Notes under the pieces: model-generated
What the model saw: the letters and a program-made list of their open reading frames with translations, nothing else
Database searches by the model: none
Told to the model about the DNA's origin: nothing
Assembly: GCA_905214715.1 (NCBI GenBank)
Contig: CAJMMT010000011.1
Span: 38,988-102,987, forward strand
Length of the DNA: 64,000 nucleotides
Reading direction: 5' to 3'
Source: an uncultured bacterium
Lineage (GTDB): Bacteria; Bacteroidota; Bacteroidia; Bacteroidales; Muribaculaceae
Made by a program: the position numbers and the translations under genes
Shown: positions 1 through 8,400 of the stretch, piece by piece
Numbering within the stretch: the first letter of the stretch is position 1
How the letters are laid out: each line of letters opens with the position of its first letter

Positions 1-7
1 GAGTGGA

Positions 8-1273
8 TTACTCTTTGTATTTTTTCAGGATGAGAGCGGCGTTATGGCCACCGAATCCGAAAGTGTTGCTGAGCACGGTATTGATTTCGCGCTTCTTGGC
101 TTTGTTGAATGTAAAGTCGAGATTGTAATCGAGGTCCGGATCCTCATCGCCATCCTCATGATTGATGGTTGGCGGAACGATACCGTCGTTGATAGCCTTG
201 ATACTGAACAGGGCCTCGATGGCACCGGCGGCACCGAGAAGGTGTCCGGTCATTGACTTAGTGGAACTAAGGCTGACCTTATATGCATGATCGCCGAACA
301 CCTGTTTGATGGCGAGGACCTCGCCACGGTCGCCAACGGGAGTCGATGTACCGTGCATGTTGATGTAGTCGATATCCTCGGGCTTCATTCCGGCATCCTT
401 GAGTGCGTTTTCCATCACGATACGCGCGCCCAGACCTTCGGGATGGGTTGCGGTGATGTGGTAAGCGTCGGCGCTGAGACCTCCGCCTGCAACTTCGGCA
501 TAGATGTGGGCACCGCGTGCTTTTGCATGCTCAAGCTCTTCAAGAACAAGAGCGGCAGCACCTTCGCCGATAACGAAACCGTCGCGCGAGCCGCTGAAAG
601 GACGGGATGCGCCCTTGGGGTCATCGTTGCGGGTTGAAAGGGCCTTCATTGAATTGAAACCGCCTACTCCGGCAGGGAATACGGCAGCCTCTGCGCCACC
701 GGCTACAATCGCGTCGGCCATACCGAGACGTATGTAGTTGAAAGCATCTATGAGGGCATTGTTGCTCGATGCGCAGGCCGAAACGGTAGCGAAGTTGGGA
801 CCGCGGAAGCCATGGTCTATCGAGATATGGCCGGCAGCTATGTCGGCAATCATTTTAGGTATGAAGAAGGGGTTGTATTTGGGACCCTGTTCTTCGCCGT
901 GAAGTGCGAAATAACCGGCTTCTTCTTCAAAAGTGTGAAGGCCACCGATACCGGCAGCGAAGATAACGCCTACGCGGTTCTTATCGACACCTTCGCCCTC
1001 CAGCCCGGCATCCTCAATAGCCTGGTCGGCTGCAACGAGGGCGTACATGGCATAAAGGTCGAGCGTACGGGCCTTTTTGCGGTCGAAGTGAGCTGCGGGA
1101 TCAAAATCTTTTACCTCGCAGGCAAACTGCGTTTTGAATTTAGAAGCGTCGAAATGGGTGATGGGGGCGGCGCCGCTTACGCCATTCTTGGCGTTTTCCC
1201 ATGTGGTCTTGACATCGTTGCCAAGGGGAGTGAGGGCACCGAGTCCGGTCACTACTACTCTTTTCAATTCCAT
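8..1273 (-). CDS. fabF: 3-oxoacyl-[acyl-carrier-protein] synthase II
   Basis: Condenses malonyl-ACP with a growing acyl-ACP in cytosolic type II fatty-acid elongation. The 421-residue protein has the family's usual full length. The Cys-His-His set is visible: C167 in VSACASSN, H307 in NMHGTSTPVGD and H344 in TGHLLGAAG, with K339 nearby. This separates it from FabH, which uses Cys-His-Asn. It starts at MELKRVVVTG and lies 158 nt downstream of acpP on the same strand, the common fab arrangement. A strong hairpin lies between the two genes. Confidence 0.97.
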   Translation of the reverse strand: MELKRVVVTGLGALTPLGNDVKTTWENAKNGVSGAAPITHFDASKFKTQFACEVKDFDPAAHFDRKKARTLDLYAMYALVAADQAIEDAGLEGEGVDKNRVGVIFAAGIGGLHTFEEEAGYFALHGEEQGPKYNPFFIPKMIADIAAGHISIDHGFRGPNFATVSACASSNNALIDAFNYIRLGMADAIVAGGAEAAVFPAGVGGFNSMKALSTRNDDPKGASRPFSGSRDGFVIGEGAAALVLEELEHAKARGAHIYAEVAGGGLSADAYHITATHPEGLGARIVMENALKDAGMKPEDIDYINMHGTSTPVGDRGEVLAIKQVFGDHAYKVSLSSTKSMTGHLLGAAGAIEALFSIKAINDGIVPPTINHEDGDEDPDLDYNLDFTFNKAKKREINTVLSNTFGFGGHNAALILKKYKE

Positions 1274-1351
1274 TTAATGACGGATTGGAGGTTAGCAATT
1301 TTATTCGAGCACGGCATTTCATGAAGCCAGCTCTGTCTTTCACACACTTTT

Positions 1352-1387
1352 CCGGAGCCCTGTTGCCGTTTTGCAACAGGGAGCCGG
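1352..1387 (-). terminator. Hairpin between acpP and fabF (attenuator or partial terminator)
   Basis: A perfect 9-bp stem (CCCTGTTGC / GCAACAGGG, loop CGTTTT) is extended by CCGG/CCGG across an AG/AG mismatch. There is only a weak A/T-rich tail and no long T tract. It could reduce read-through from acpP into fabF or stabilise the abundant acpP message. Function is inferred. Confidence 0.5.
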
Positions 1388-1431
1388 AAAGTATATGATT
1401 CTTATTGTCCGGAATCTCCGGAAAGCCTTTC

Positions 1432-1665
1432 TTACTTGTGAGACTCGATGTAAGAAATAGCGTCGCCGACGGTGGTGATCTTCTCTGCGTCCTCGTCGGG
1501 GATAGTGATGCCGAATTCCTTTTCGAATTCCATGATCAGCTCTACGGTGTCGAGCGAGTCGGCGCCAAGATCCTTGCTGAATTCTGCTGTGGGGGTTACT
1601 TCAGCTTCGTCTACAGTGAGTTTGTCTACGATGATGTCTTTGACTTTCTGTTCGATATCAGACAT
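1432..1665 (-). CDS. acpP: Acyl carrier protein
   Basis: Carries fatty-acyl intermediates on a 4'-phosphopantetheine arm. The 77-residue acidic protein has the standard attachment motif DSL, with Ser37 in [10 protein letters not shown], and the usual four-helix length. It is the first gene of an acpP-fabF unit. A weak Bacteroidetes promoter lies about 90 nt upstream. The N terminus [10 protein letters not shown] matches the family start. Confidence 0.97.
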   Translation of the reverse strand: MSDIEQKVKDIIVDKLTVDEAEVTPTAEFSKDLGADSLDTVELIMEFEKEFGITIPDEDAEKITTVGDAISYIESHK

Positions 1666-1751
1666 AATAGTTTTGAATTTTGGAGGGCCGGAGACTCAAA
1701 GCCGTTTACCGACTTCTCCAGGTGAATGAATATTTCTTATTTTCAAGACTG

Positions 1752-1783
1752 CAAAGTAAACAATTAATTTTCATTTAACGAAA
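1752..1783 (-). promoter_or_regulatory. Candidate promoter of acpP-fabF
   Basis: Read on the minus strand this is TTTC, 20 nt, then TTACTTTG. It resembles the Bacteroidetes -33/-7 pattern (TTTG, 19-21 nt, TAnnTTTG) with one mismatch in each box. Its position upstream of acpP fits. Confidence 0.4.
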
Positions 1784-1894
1784 TATTTCACAATTATTTG
1801 CACAGAAAAGTTGAACTTGTGCACTTCCTTGTTGTTTTTCAATACCTGTTTCACACCTGTTTATATCTTTTTCCCGGCTGGTACAGAGTGAATG

Positions 1895-1933
1895 GAAACG
1901 GACTCCGGAGCGCTTTGCTCCGAAGTCCGTTTC
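1895..1933 (-). terminator. Terminator hairpin after korB
   Basis: A 10-bp stem (GAAACGGACT / AGTCCGTTTC), a C-A mismatch, 6 more pairs (CGGAGC / GCTCCG) and a GCTTT loop. It begins 28 nt after the korB stop, where the korAB transcript should end. No long T tract follows. Confidence 0.7.
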
Positions 1934-1961
1934 TATGTTATGTAGGTTTGTCTGTTTCTTT

Positions 1962-2984
1962 TCAGACTGTCCAGGTCTCAGTTGTCTTCAGGATCATATC
2001 GCGCAGCGAGTTGAATCCTTTCTTAGACTTTACCTCTTCAACCTGAGCCTCAACATCGGTCTCGTAGGTAGGTGCCTCCACATCGCGTATAACGCCTATG
2101 GCGAGCGGCAGTTCGTGGCCGTCCATCATAGCGAGCTGCTGGTGCAGGAAGTTGGCCTGCATGTGGGCATCGTGTACCAGTACGTCGTCGAGCGTATAAC
2201 CATCCTGGCCTACGACCACAGCCTTAAGGCCGAAGCCGTCTTGAACCAGACCTTTCTCCATGTTCTTGCCGAAGAGCATTTTCTCGCCATGGCGAAGGTG
2301 GATTGTGTGGTCGTCACGATATTCCTTGTCGCTCATATAAGAATGAACGCCGTTGTTGAATATAACGCAGTTCTGCAGTATCTCGACAACGCTGGCGCCT
2401 TTATGGCGGGCAGCGGCAACCATTACTTCCTTACTGGTGTCAAGGGCGATATCGAAACTGCGGGCAAAGAACTGACCGCGGGCTCCGAAACATAACTCGG
2501 CTGGAATAAATGGATCTTCAGTCGTGCCGTAAGGAGATGATTTGGTTACCGACCCACGGGCCGAGGTTGGAGAATACTGTCCTTTGGTAAGGCCATATAT
2601 CTTGTTGTTGAACAGCAGTATGTTCAGATCTATGTTACGGCGCACCGCGTGTATGAAGTGGTTGCCGCCTATGGCAAGGCCGTCGCCGTCGCCGGATACC
2701 TGCCATACCGTCAGGTCCGGACGCGCGGTCTTGACTCCGGTAGCGATGGCGGCCGCACGGCCGTGGATGGTATGCATGCCGTATGTGTTCATGTAATACG
2801 GCAGACGCGAACTGCATCCTATGCCGGATACAACCACGGTGTTTTCAGGCGCTATGCCAATTTCCGCCATGGCCTTGTGCAACACGTTCAATATGGCGTG
2901 GTCTCCGCATCCGGGACACCAGCGCACACTCTGCTGGCTTTTGAAGTCGGCGGGCGCGTAGGTTGTGTTCTTATTGTTTTCCAT
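1962..2984 (-). CDS. korB: 2-oxoglutarate:ferredoxin oxidoreductase, beta subunit
   Basis: The thiamine-diphosphate-binding subunit of the cytosolic enzyme that oxidatively decarboxylates a 2-oxoacid to an acyl-CoA and reduces ferredoxin. The 340-residue protein has WCPGCGDHAI near the N terminus and a GDGDGLAIGGNH diphosphate/Mg2+ site around residue 100, both typical of KorB. It lies 3 nt after korA, so the two are translated from one message. The 2-oxoglutarate assignment rests on overall resemblance; other 2-oxoacids cannot be excluded. Confidence 0.9.
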   Translation of the reverse strand: MENNKNTTYAPADFKSQQSVRWCPGCGDHAILNVLHKAMAEIGIAPENTVVVSGIGCSSRLPYYMNTYGMHTIHGRAAAIATGVKTARPDLTVWQVSGDGDGLAIGGNHFIHAVRRNIDLNILLFNNKIYGLTKGQYSPTSARGSVTKSSPYGTTEDPFIPAELCFGARGQFFARSFDIALDTSKEVMVAAARHKGASVVEILQNCVIFNNGVHSYMSDKEYRDDHTIHLRHGEKMLFGKNMEKGLVQDGFGLKAVVVGQDGYTLDDVLVHDAHMQANFLHQQLAMMDGHELPLAIGVIRDVEAPTYETDVEAQVEEVKSKKGFNSLRDMILKTTETWTV

Positions 2985-2987
2985 GGC

Positions 2988-4841
2988 TTAACTGTTGGCT
3001 ATATGGGTCTTTACACCATCTACTATTTCTTTTACCATGAAGGGCTGGCCTTCTATTTTGTTTATGCGCAATATCTCTTTGCCGGGCAAGTGCATCTGCA
3101 GATAATCAGCAAACATGCCGGTGTTGAGCTCGGCGACTATTATGCGCTTGTATTTCGAGAGTTCTTCAACAGCGTTCTTTGGAAGCGGGTTGATGTATCT
3201 GAACTGCGCGAAAGCAACGGGGATACCGTTCCGGTTCAATTCTTCGGCTGCGGTAAAGAGATGGCCGTAAGTGCCTCCCCAGCCTACCAGGATTGTGTCG
3301 GCCTCTGTGTCGCCGCCAATCTGCAGGTCGGGTATATCGTTAGCGATACGGGCTATCTTCTCGCGACGGATCTTGACCATCTCTTCATGGTTCCGTCCAT
3401 CGGTCGAGATTGCGCCGGTCTTCATATCTTTTTCAAGACCGCCTACACGATGCATGCCACCCTCAAGGCCGGGGACAGCCCAGTAACGAGATAGAGTCTC
3501 GCCGTCACGCTGGAAGGGCTTCCAACCATGCTCTATCATTTCGGGAGTCACATAACGGGGATGTATCTCGGGGAACTCGTCGTTTTCGGGAATGCGCCAT
3601 GCCGACGATCCGTTGGCGATGAAGGCATCGGTAAGCAGAATGACCGGAGTCATATGTTCAATCGCTATCCGGGCAGCCTCGAAAGCCATTGTGAAGCAGT
3701 CGGTGGGGCTGCTTGCCGCCAGTACGCATATCGGAGACTCGCCGTTACGGCCATAAAGGGCCTGCATGAGGTCGGTCTGTTCGGTCTTGGTGGGAAGTCC
3801 GGTAGAGGGGCCGCCACGTTGAACATCTACTATTACAAGCGGAAGCTCCATCATGACTGCCAGACCTATTCCTTCGCTCTTAAGGGCGAGGCCGGGGCCG
3901 GAAGTGGTAGTTACCGCCAGATGACCGGCATAGCTGGCTCCTATGGCGGAGCATACGCCGGCAATCTCGTCTTCCATCTGGCATGCCTTCACTCCAAGAT
4001 CCTTGCGCTTGGCAAGTTCGTGAAGGATATCGGTGGCCGGGGTGATGGGATATGATCCGAGGAACAGCGGACGTCCGCTCTTTTCGGAGGCCATTATGAG
4101 ACCCCAGGCGGTAGCGGTATTGCCGTTGACGTCGGTATATGTTCCGGGACGTGTGTCCATAGTCTCGATGCGGTATGTAGGCATCGAGGAGTGGGTATTG
4201 TGGCCGTAATCCCATCCTGCCTGTATGACCTTGGCGTTGGCTTCGTATACAGCGGGCTTCTTGGCGAACTTGCTCTGCAGTTTACGCAATACGCTTTCAA
4301 GCGGACGGTCGAACAACCAGCAGAGAAGGCCGAGCGCAAGCATGTTCTTACACTTCAGAATTGCTTTAGGGTCCATGCCGGTACCGTCGAGGGTGGCATG
4401 AAGCAGAGTGGTCATTGGCACACCCATAACGCGCTTCGGGTCTATTCCCAACTCGGCAATGGGATCGCTTGTCGCAAACTCGGCTTTCTTAAGGTCGGCC
4501 GGTCGGAACGTGTCGGTGTCGCAGACAATTATTCCATCGGGCTTGAGATACTTAAGGTTTGTCTTAAGGGCTGCGGGGTTCATGGCGACCAGCACATCGG
4601 CCTGGTCTCCGGGGGTGTGTACTCCACATCCGATATGGACCTGGAAACCGGATACGCCACTGAGGCTCCCCTGCGGAGCACGGATTTCAGCCGGATAGTC
4701 CGGGAAAGTGGAAATCTGGTTTCCCTCTCCGGCCGAGACGTTGGAGAAGATGTTGCCGGCAAGCTGCATTCCGTCGCCGCTGTCACCGGAGAATCTTACA
4801 ACCACACGGTCAAGTGTCTTCACGTTAGTGTCTTGCACCAT
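2988..4841 (-). CDS. korA: 2-oxoglutarate:ferredoxin oxidoreductase, fused gamma-alpha subunit
   Basis: A 617-residue fusion. An N-terminal gamma domain (about 1-190, beginning RVVVRFSGDSGDGM) is joined to the alpha/pyrimidine-binding part (about 220-617, with SYPITPATDILHELAKR and TTTSGPGLALKSEG). The fused form is common in Bacteroidetes. It pairs with korB directly downstream to supply succinyl-CoA and reduced ferredoxin in anaerobic metabolism. The ATG at 4841 is preceded by a promoter whose -7 box sits inside a palindrome. Confidence 0.92.
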   Translation of the reverse strand: MVQDTNVKTLDRVVVRFSGDSGDGMQLAGNIFSNVSAGEGNQISTFPDYPAEIRAPQGSLSGVSGFQVHIGCGVHTPGDQADVLVAMNPAALKTNLKYLKPDGIIVCDTDTFRPADLKKAEFATSDPIAELGIDPKRVMGVPMTTLLHATLDGTGMDPKAILKCKNMLALGLLCWLFDRPLESVLRKLQSKFAKKPAVYEANAKVIQAGWDYGHNTHSSMPTYRIETMDTRPGTYTDVNGNTATAWGLIMASEKSGRPLFLGSYPITPATDILHELAKRKDLGVKACQMEDEIAGVCSAIGASYAGHLAVTTTSGPGLALKSEGIGLAVMMELPLVIVDVQRGGPSTGLPTKTEQTDLMQALYGRNGESPICVLAASSPTDCFTMAFEAARIAIEHMTPVILLTDAFIANGSSAWRIPENDEFPEIHPRYVTPEMIEHGWKPFQRDGETLSRYWAVPGLEGGMHRVGGLEKDMKTGAISTDGRNHEEMVKIRREKIARIANDIPDLQIGGDTEADTILVGWGGTYGHLFTAAEELNRNGIPVAFAQFRYINPLPKNAVEELSKYKRIIVAELNTGMFADYLQMHLPGKEILRINKIEGQPFMVKEIVDGVKTHIANS

Positions 4842-4884
4842 AGATTAAAGGTTTTCGTTGGTTTCTGTTCTCTCTTTCAGCGCA

Positions 4885-4908
4885 AGTAAGTGTTCAAATT
4901 TACTTACT
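4885..4908 (-). promoter_or_regulatory. korAB promoter -7 box inside a 7-bp inverted repeat
   Basis: On the minus strand the sequence TAAATTTG (4895-4902) matches TAnnTTTG exactly. It lies in the spacer of AGTAAGT (4885-4891) / ACTTACT (4902-4908). The predicted start is near 4888, giving a leader of about 47 nt. The palindrome could be an operator. No regulator gene is adjacent. Confidence 0.5.
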
Positions 4909-4984
4909 GAAAAAAAAGATACATAAACCGGTGTTGGTAGTAGTATGAAATATGACCGCTAAATTAATACTTTTTTCTACATTA

Positions 4985-5022
4985 CAACCCCGACATTCAT
5001 AATTTTTTGAATGCCGGGGTTG
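4985..5022. terminator. Terminator-like hairpin between endonuclease gene and korA
   Basis: The stem CAACCCCG / CGGGGTTG continues through one mismatch into CATTCA / TGAATG. The only gene that should end here is on the minus strand, but the T-rich tail (CTTTTTGTATTTTT) is on the plus-strand side. It may act in both directions. Confidence 0.6.
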
Positions 5023-5086
5023 CTTTTTGTATTTTTATACTCTAATTCCCTTCTCGAACTATGTCGCAAAGAGGATCGGGAAGGGT

Positions 5087-6562
5087 TTATCTCACCAAAA
5101 TTTTCTTACCCGCGTGTATGTAGAGTCCTGGCGAGAGATTTTCGGGATTCACGCGACGGCCCGTAAGATCGAACCATGCCTCGTCGACAATCACCTCTTC
5201 GATAACGTCTATGCCTGTAGTCTCGACCTTGCGGTACAGGAATACGCTCTGCTGGTTGCTGGTGTAGGTGGTAAAGCGCGGCGATGATGCGTTGTACTGC
5301 AGGGTGCCCGCTCCGCCGAACGACAGTTTTGTCTCTTCGCTACCCGGAGTTATGGTTACCGTGGTGCCGGTACTTTCAAGTGTGGTGGTCTTGGCTGTGG
5401 TGGAAGTCAGATAGCCGTGGCTATCACCGTTTCCGTCATAAACGTGCATCTGCCAACCGCCTCCGGCTGACTCAAGACGTACTATGGCCACATCGCTGCC
5501 GATAGTCGATATAACGCCGGCGGCGGATACCTCTACAGCATCTTCGGCACGGCTTATAGCCTTGTCGTTTACGAGAGTGTAGCCCATAGGCACATTGTCT
5601 TTCACAGATACCACGATGTAGTCGAATCCTTCGGCCAGCATGCCAGTGCCCGTTACACGACTCCATTCACCTTCGACACCGGGACCGGGACCGGGTTCGG
5701 GATCAGGGTCTGGGTCTGGGTCAGGACCGGGACCCGGATCGGGATTCTCGCCCTGCTGGGAGGCGTAGAAGGCCACATCGGTCTTCGAGCCCCAGATATA
5801 TTCGGCCAGTTCGGGGAAGTCTATAAAGGGATTGCGGTTGTGCTGTATACCGTAGATGGCTTCGTTGCGGGCTATCTCCTTTTCATCCACAGGATCGTTC
5901 TTCGCCCATTCCAGGAGCATGGTGTATGCCCAGGGACGAAGCGAAGGGTAAGATGAGCCGTCGTACATGAAGTTGCGGTCGCTGCGGTTGTCCCACGAAA
6001 TATCGTCGTATACAGTGAACATGTAGAAGAACACACGGGCGAAGTCGCCTTTATATTGATCTGCCGGCTCATAAACGTTAGTAGCCCCGTAACATGTGCC
6101 GCTTTTGGGATGCCCTACGGTAGTGATACCGTTGCTCCAGCTTGAGTCTTCCACTATTCCGAGAGGAAAGTTCGACTTACGGTTATTGGCCGTAGCGTCC
6201 GAAGGGTTCAGGTGAAACAGGTCCTTGTAGGCATCGTTCTTAGTGCCACCCCACCATGAATTGGCCACCGAATGCTCGATGTTCATGCCGGGATGTCCGT
6301 TGGATACCTTCACATTATTGTTGGAATACATATCCCACCAGCAAAGGTTGCCGCCGACCATGCGCGTATCGGTCTTGCGGAATGCTTCCCAGGTGTCATC
6401 GCCGTATGATATCACGGTATGTTTGCGTGCCGAGCTCTTGGCGGCCGCCTTGAGGTCGGCTTTCTTCTTTCCCTCCATTGCGGAATAATATCCGCTCGGG
6501 ATGGCTCCCCAGCAAACGAAAGCAATGCTGAGAGCCATAAGGGTCATAAGGTTTTTCTTCAT
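5087..6562 (-). CDS. Secreted endonuclease I family nuclease with C-terminal sorting domain
   Basis: Predicted extracellular or surface non-specific nuclease of the endonuclease I (EndA/Vvn, beta-beta-alpha metal) family, 491 residues. A signal peptide covers about 1-19. The catalytic region has the E96-H97 pair in NIEHSVANSWW and the Asn-rich metal segment LNPSDATANNRKSN (118-131). A Pro/Asp/Gly linker (274-296) leads to a beta-rich domain and a C terminus like type IX sorting domains (WFDLTGRRVNPENLSPGLYI, then HAGKKILVR). It is the last gene of the putative DNA-use operon and a diverged paralog of the gene 28 nt upstream. The exact substrate, DNA or RNA, is not shown by sequence. Confidence 0.9.
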   Translation of the reverse strand: MKKNLMTLMALSIAFVCWGAIPSGYYSAMEGKKKADLKAAAKSSARKHTVISYGDDTWEAFRKTDTRMVGGNLCWWDMYSNNNVKVSNGHPGMNIEHSVANSWWGGTKNDAYKDLFHLNPSDATANNRKSNFPLGIVEDSSWSNGITTVGHPKSGTCYGATNVYEPADQYKGDFARVFFYMFTVYDDISWDNRSDRNFMYDGSSYPSLRPWAYTMLLEWAKNDPVDEKEIARNEAIYGIQHNRNPFIDFPELAEYIWGSKTDVAFYASQQGENPDPGPGPDPDPDPDPEPGPGPGVEGEWSRVTGTGMLAEGFDYIVVSVKDNVPMGYTLVNDKAISRAEDAVEVSAAGVISTIGSDVAIVRLESAGGGWQMHVYDGNGDSHGYLTSTTAKTTTLESTGTTVTITPGSEETKLSFGGAGTLQYNASSPRFTTYTSNQQSVFLYRKVETTGIDVIEEVIVDEAWFDLTGRRVNPENLSPGLYIHAGKKILVR

Positions 6563-6590
6563 ATATATGTTAGTTAAGTTCTATCTTATA

Positions 6591-8336
6591 TCAGTCTAAT
6601 GCCGGGGTGAGTTTCATGGGCTTGGCCATGCCTTCACCTTTCACTATCAGAATTGTGCCGGAAGGCATATCGAGATACTCGCCGTTGCGGTAGCGTCTTG
6701 AAGAGAGCGATATGCCGTTTATGTCAAAGATTGTTATCTCGACCTCGTCAAGATTCGTTACCACACGGTATGCGCCACGGTCGGCGACAATGCCGGTAGA
6801 CGACGGGAGTCCGTTCGCGGCCACGCCGCTGTCCGCAGCCACTATTATGCTGTTGGATGCTTCCGAGCGGTAGCCAAGACGCACGCTGCTTACGGTGTAG
6901 CTTTCCATTACCGACGGGTCTCGTCCATCTATTCTCAGCGAGTTGGTATCTGACTCGATCAAGTCGCCCTCTTCTCCATCCTGCAGATAGCGCACACGGT
7001 TTACCTCATAATAGTCCACGACTTCGGGAGCCGCGGTCCAGTTGGCCACATATCCGGTTTCGGTTACCTCGGTGGCATCGGTGGCGGTAAGGCGGGTAAG
7101 TACCGGCACTTCGCATCCCTCGGCCTCGAAAACCACGGCTATGCTCTGGCCGTCGGGCAGACCGCCGTCATAAATCACGGCCGCCGCCTTATGCTTCCCT
7201 ACAGTGGTGGGCGTATACAGTATCTCAAGACGATACAGTCCCGAGCCGTTGAGCTGTATCGGGGTTATCGTCGTTGTGGCAAGGGTAAACATCTTGCGGT
7301 CAACGCCACTCAGGCTAATAGTGAGGGGTGCGGTAAGGTTTCCTCCCCGAATCTCAAGTTCACGGCTTATGGTGCTACCTACGGCAGCCTGACCGAAATC
7401 AAGGGCCTCGCCATTGACCGGAGCGGTTATCTCGGGGTCTCCGGTAAGCGGTGGCGTAACCTGTCCACCCTGGTCAGCTATCCGGAACACCTCTTTGGTG
7501 CGCGTGCCCCAGATATATTCGGCCAGTTCGGGAAAGTCTATGAAGGGATTACGGTTGCCCTGCTGGGTCTCCACTCCATTATTGCGGTCTATCTCTTTCT
7601 GGCTGACCGGGTCTTTACGGGCCCACTGCAACAGCATCTCGTATGCCCAGGGGCGCAGCGTAGGATATGACGAGTTGGCGTTGAACATGTAGTTTATCAC
7701 CCAGGGAAGATCATCGTAAACCGTAGCCATATAGAAAATGGTACGGGCGAAGTCGCCTTTGTATTGGTCTGCCGGTTCGAAAACCAGTCCGCAGCCTCCG
7801 CCGAAGCCCGACATAGGTCGCCCTACCTTGGTAATGCCGTTATCGAAAGTTGTCTCGGCACATTCCCCGAAAGGATAGTTGCTCTTGGCCTGGTTTGCCG
7901 ATGCATCTGATGGATAAAGGTTCCACATGTCGGTGTAGGCGGGGGTATATTCCACGTCGCCGGCTTTTTTCCACCACGACTTGGGGATGGAGTGCTCACG
8001 CTGCATCTTATTGGCCGAGAAACTGGAGTTACCACTCTGGTTGCCGCGTATCAGATAAATCTGGTCGCTGTACATCTCCCACCAGCGGCGGTCGCCGTTA
8101 TAACGGTCGGGATAGAGGTCAGTGTATATCCAGTTGCCCGGCAGACCGTAATAGTCGAGACGGGTATGTTTCTGCACACAGGACTTGGCCGCGCTCTTAA
8201 GCGCCTCTTTGCTCTTTCCGTCCATGGCATCGTAATACCCTTTCTTATATTCGGCATCGACTGTAAAGGCCAAGAAACAAAAAACGGCAGTCAGCACCAG
8301 TCCGGACAACGATTGTTTGTAGAAATTGTTTTTCAT
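6591..8336 (-). CDS. Secreted endonuclease I family nuclease, second paralog
   Basis: A 581-residue exported nuclease of the endonuclease I family. It has a signal peptide (about 1-28, ending VDA), an E114-H115 pair in REHSIPKSWW and metal segment NLYPSDASANQAKSNYPFG (139-157). After the catalytic domain (to about 290) come a beta-sandwich region, a fibronectin-III-like segment (about 420-510) and a short sorting-like tail. Paralogy with the next gene suggests duplication followed by swapping of the accessory domains. A long hairpin lies 11 nt before its start codon. Confidence 0.9.
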   Translation of the reverse strand: MKNNFYKQSLSGLVLTAVFCFLAFTVDAEYKKGYYDAMDGKSKEALKSAAKSCVQKHTRLDYYGLPGNWIYTDLYPDRYNGDRRWWEMYSDQIYLIRGNQSGNSSFSANKMQREHSIPKSWWKKAGDVEYTPAYTDMWNLYPSDASANQAKSNYPFGECAETTFDNGITKVGRPMSGFGGGCGLVFEPADQYKGDFARTIFYMATVYDDLPWVINYMFNANSSYPTLRPWAYEMLLQWARKDPVSQKEIDRNNGVETQQGNRNPFIDFPELAEYIWGTRTKEVFRIADQGGQVTPPLTGDPEITAPVNGEALDFGQAAVGSTISRELEIRGGNLTAPLTISLSGVDRKMFTLATTTITPIQLNGSGLYRLEILYTPTTVGKHKAAAVIYDGGLPDGQSIAVVFEAEGCEVPVLTRLTATDATEVTETGYVANWTAAPEVVDYYEVNRVRYLQDGEEGDLIESDTNSLRIDGRDPSVMESYTVSSVRLGYRSEASNSIIVAADSGVAANGLPSSTGIVADRGAYRVVTNLDEVEITIFDINGISLSSRRYRNGEYLDMPSGTILIVKGEGMAKPMKLTPALD

Positions 8337-8347
8337 CTATCGACGGT

Positions 8348-8388
8348 GAGGCGCCGTCCGGCCCTTGAGGGGGACCTGACGACGCCTC
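8348..8388 (-). promoter_or_regulatory. Leader hairpin before the second endonuclease gene
   Basis: GAGGCG / CGCCTC then a C-A mismatch and CGTC / GACG, enclosing a G/C-rich 19-nt loop. The base lies 11 nt from the ATG, close enough to affect translation or to act as a processing or attenuation site between lipoprotein and nuclease genes. Confidence 0.45.
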
Positions 8389-8400
8389 TGTTTAAGAAAA

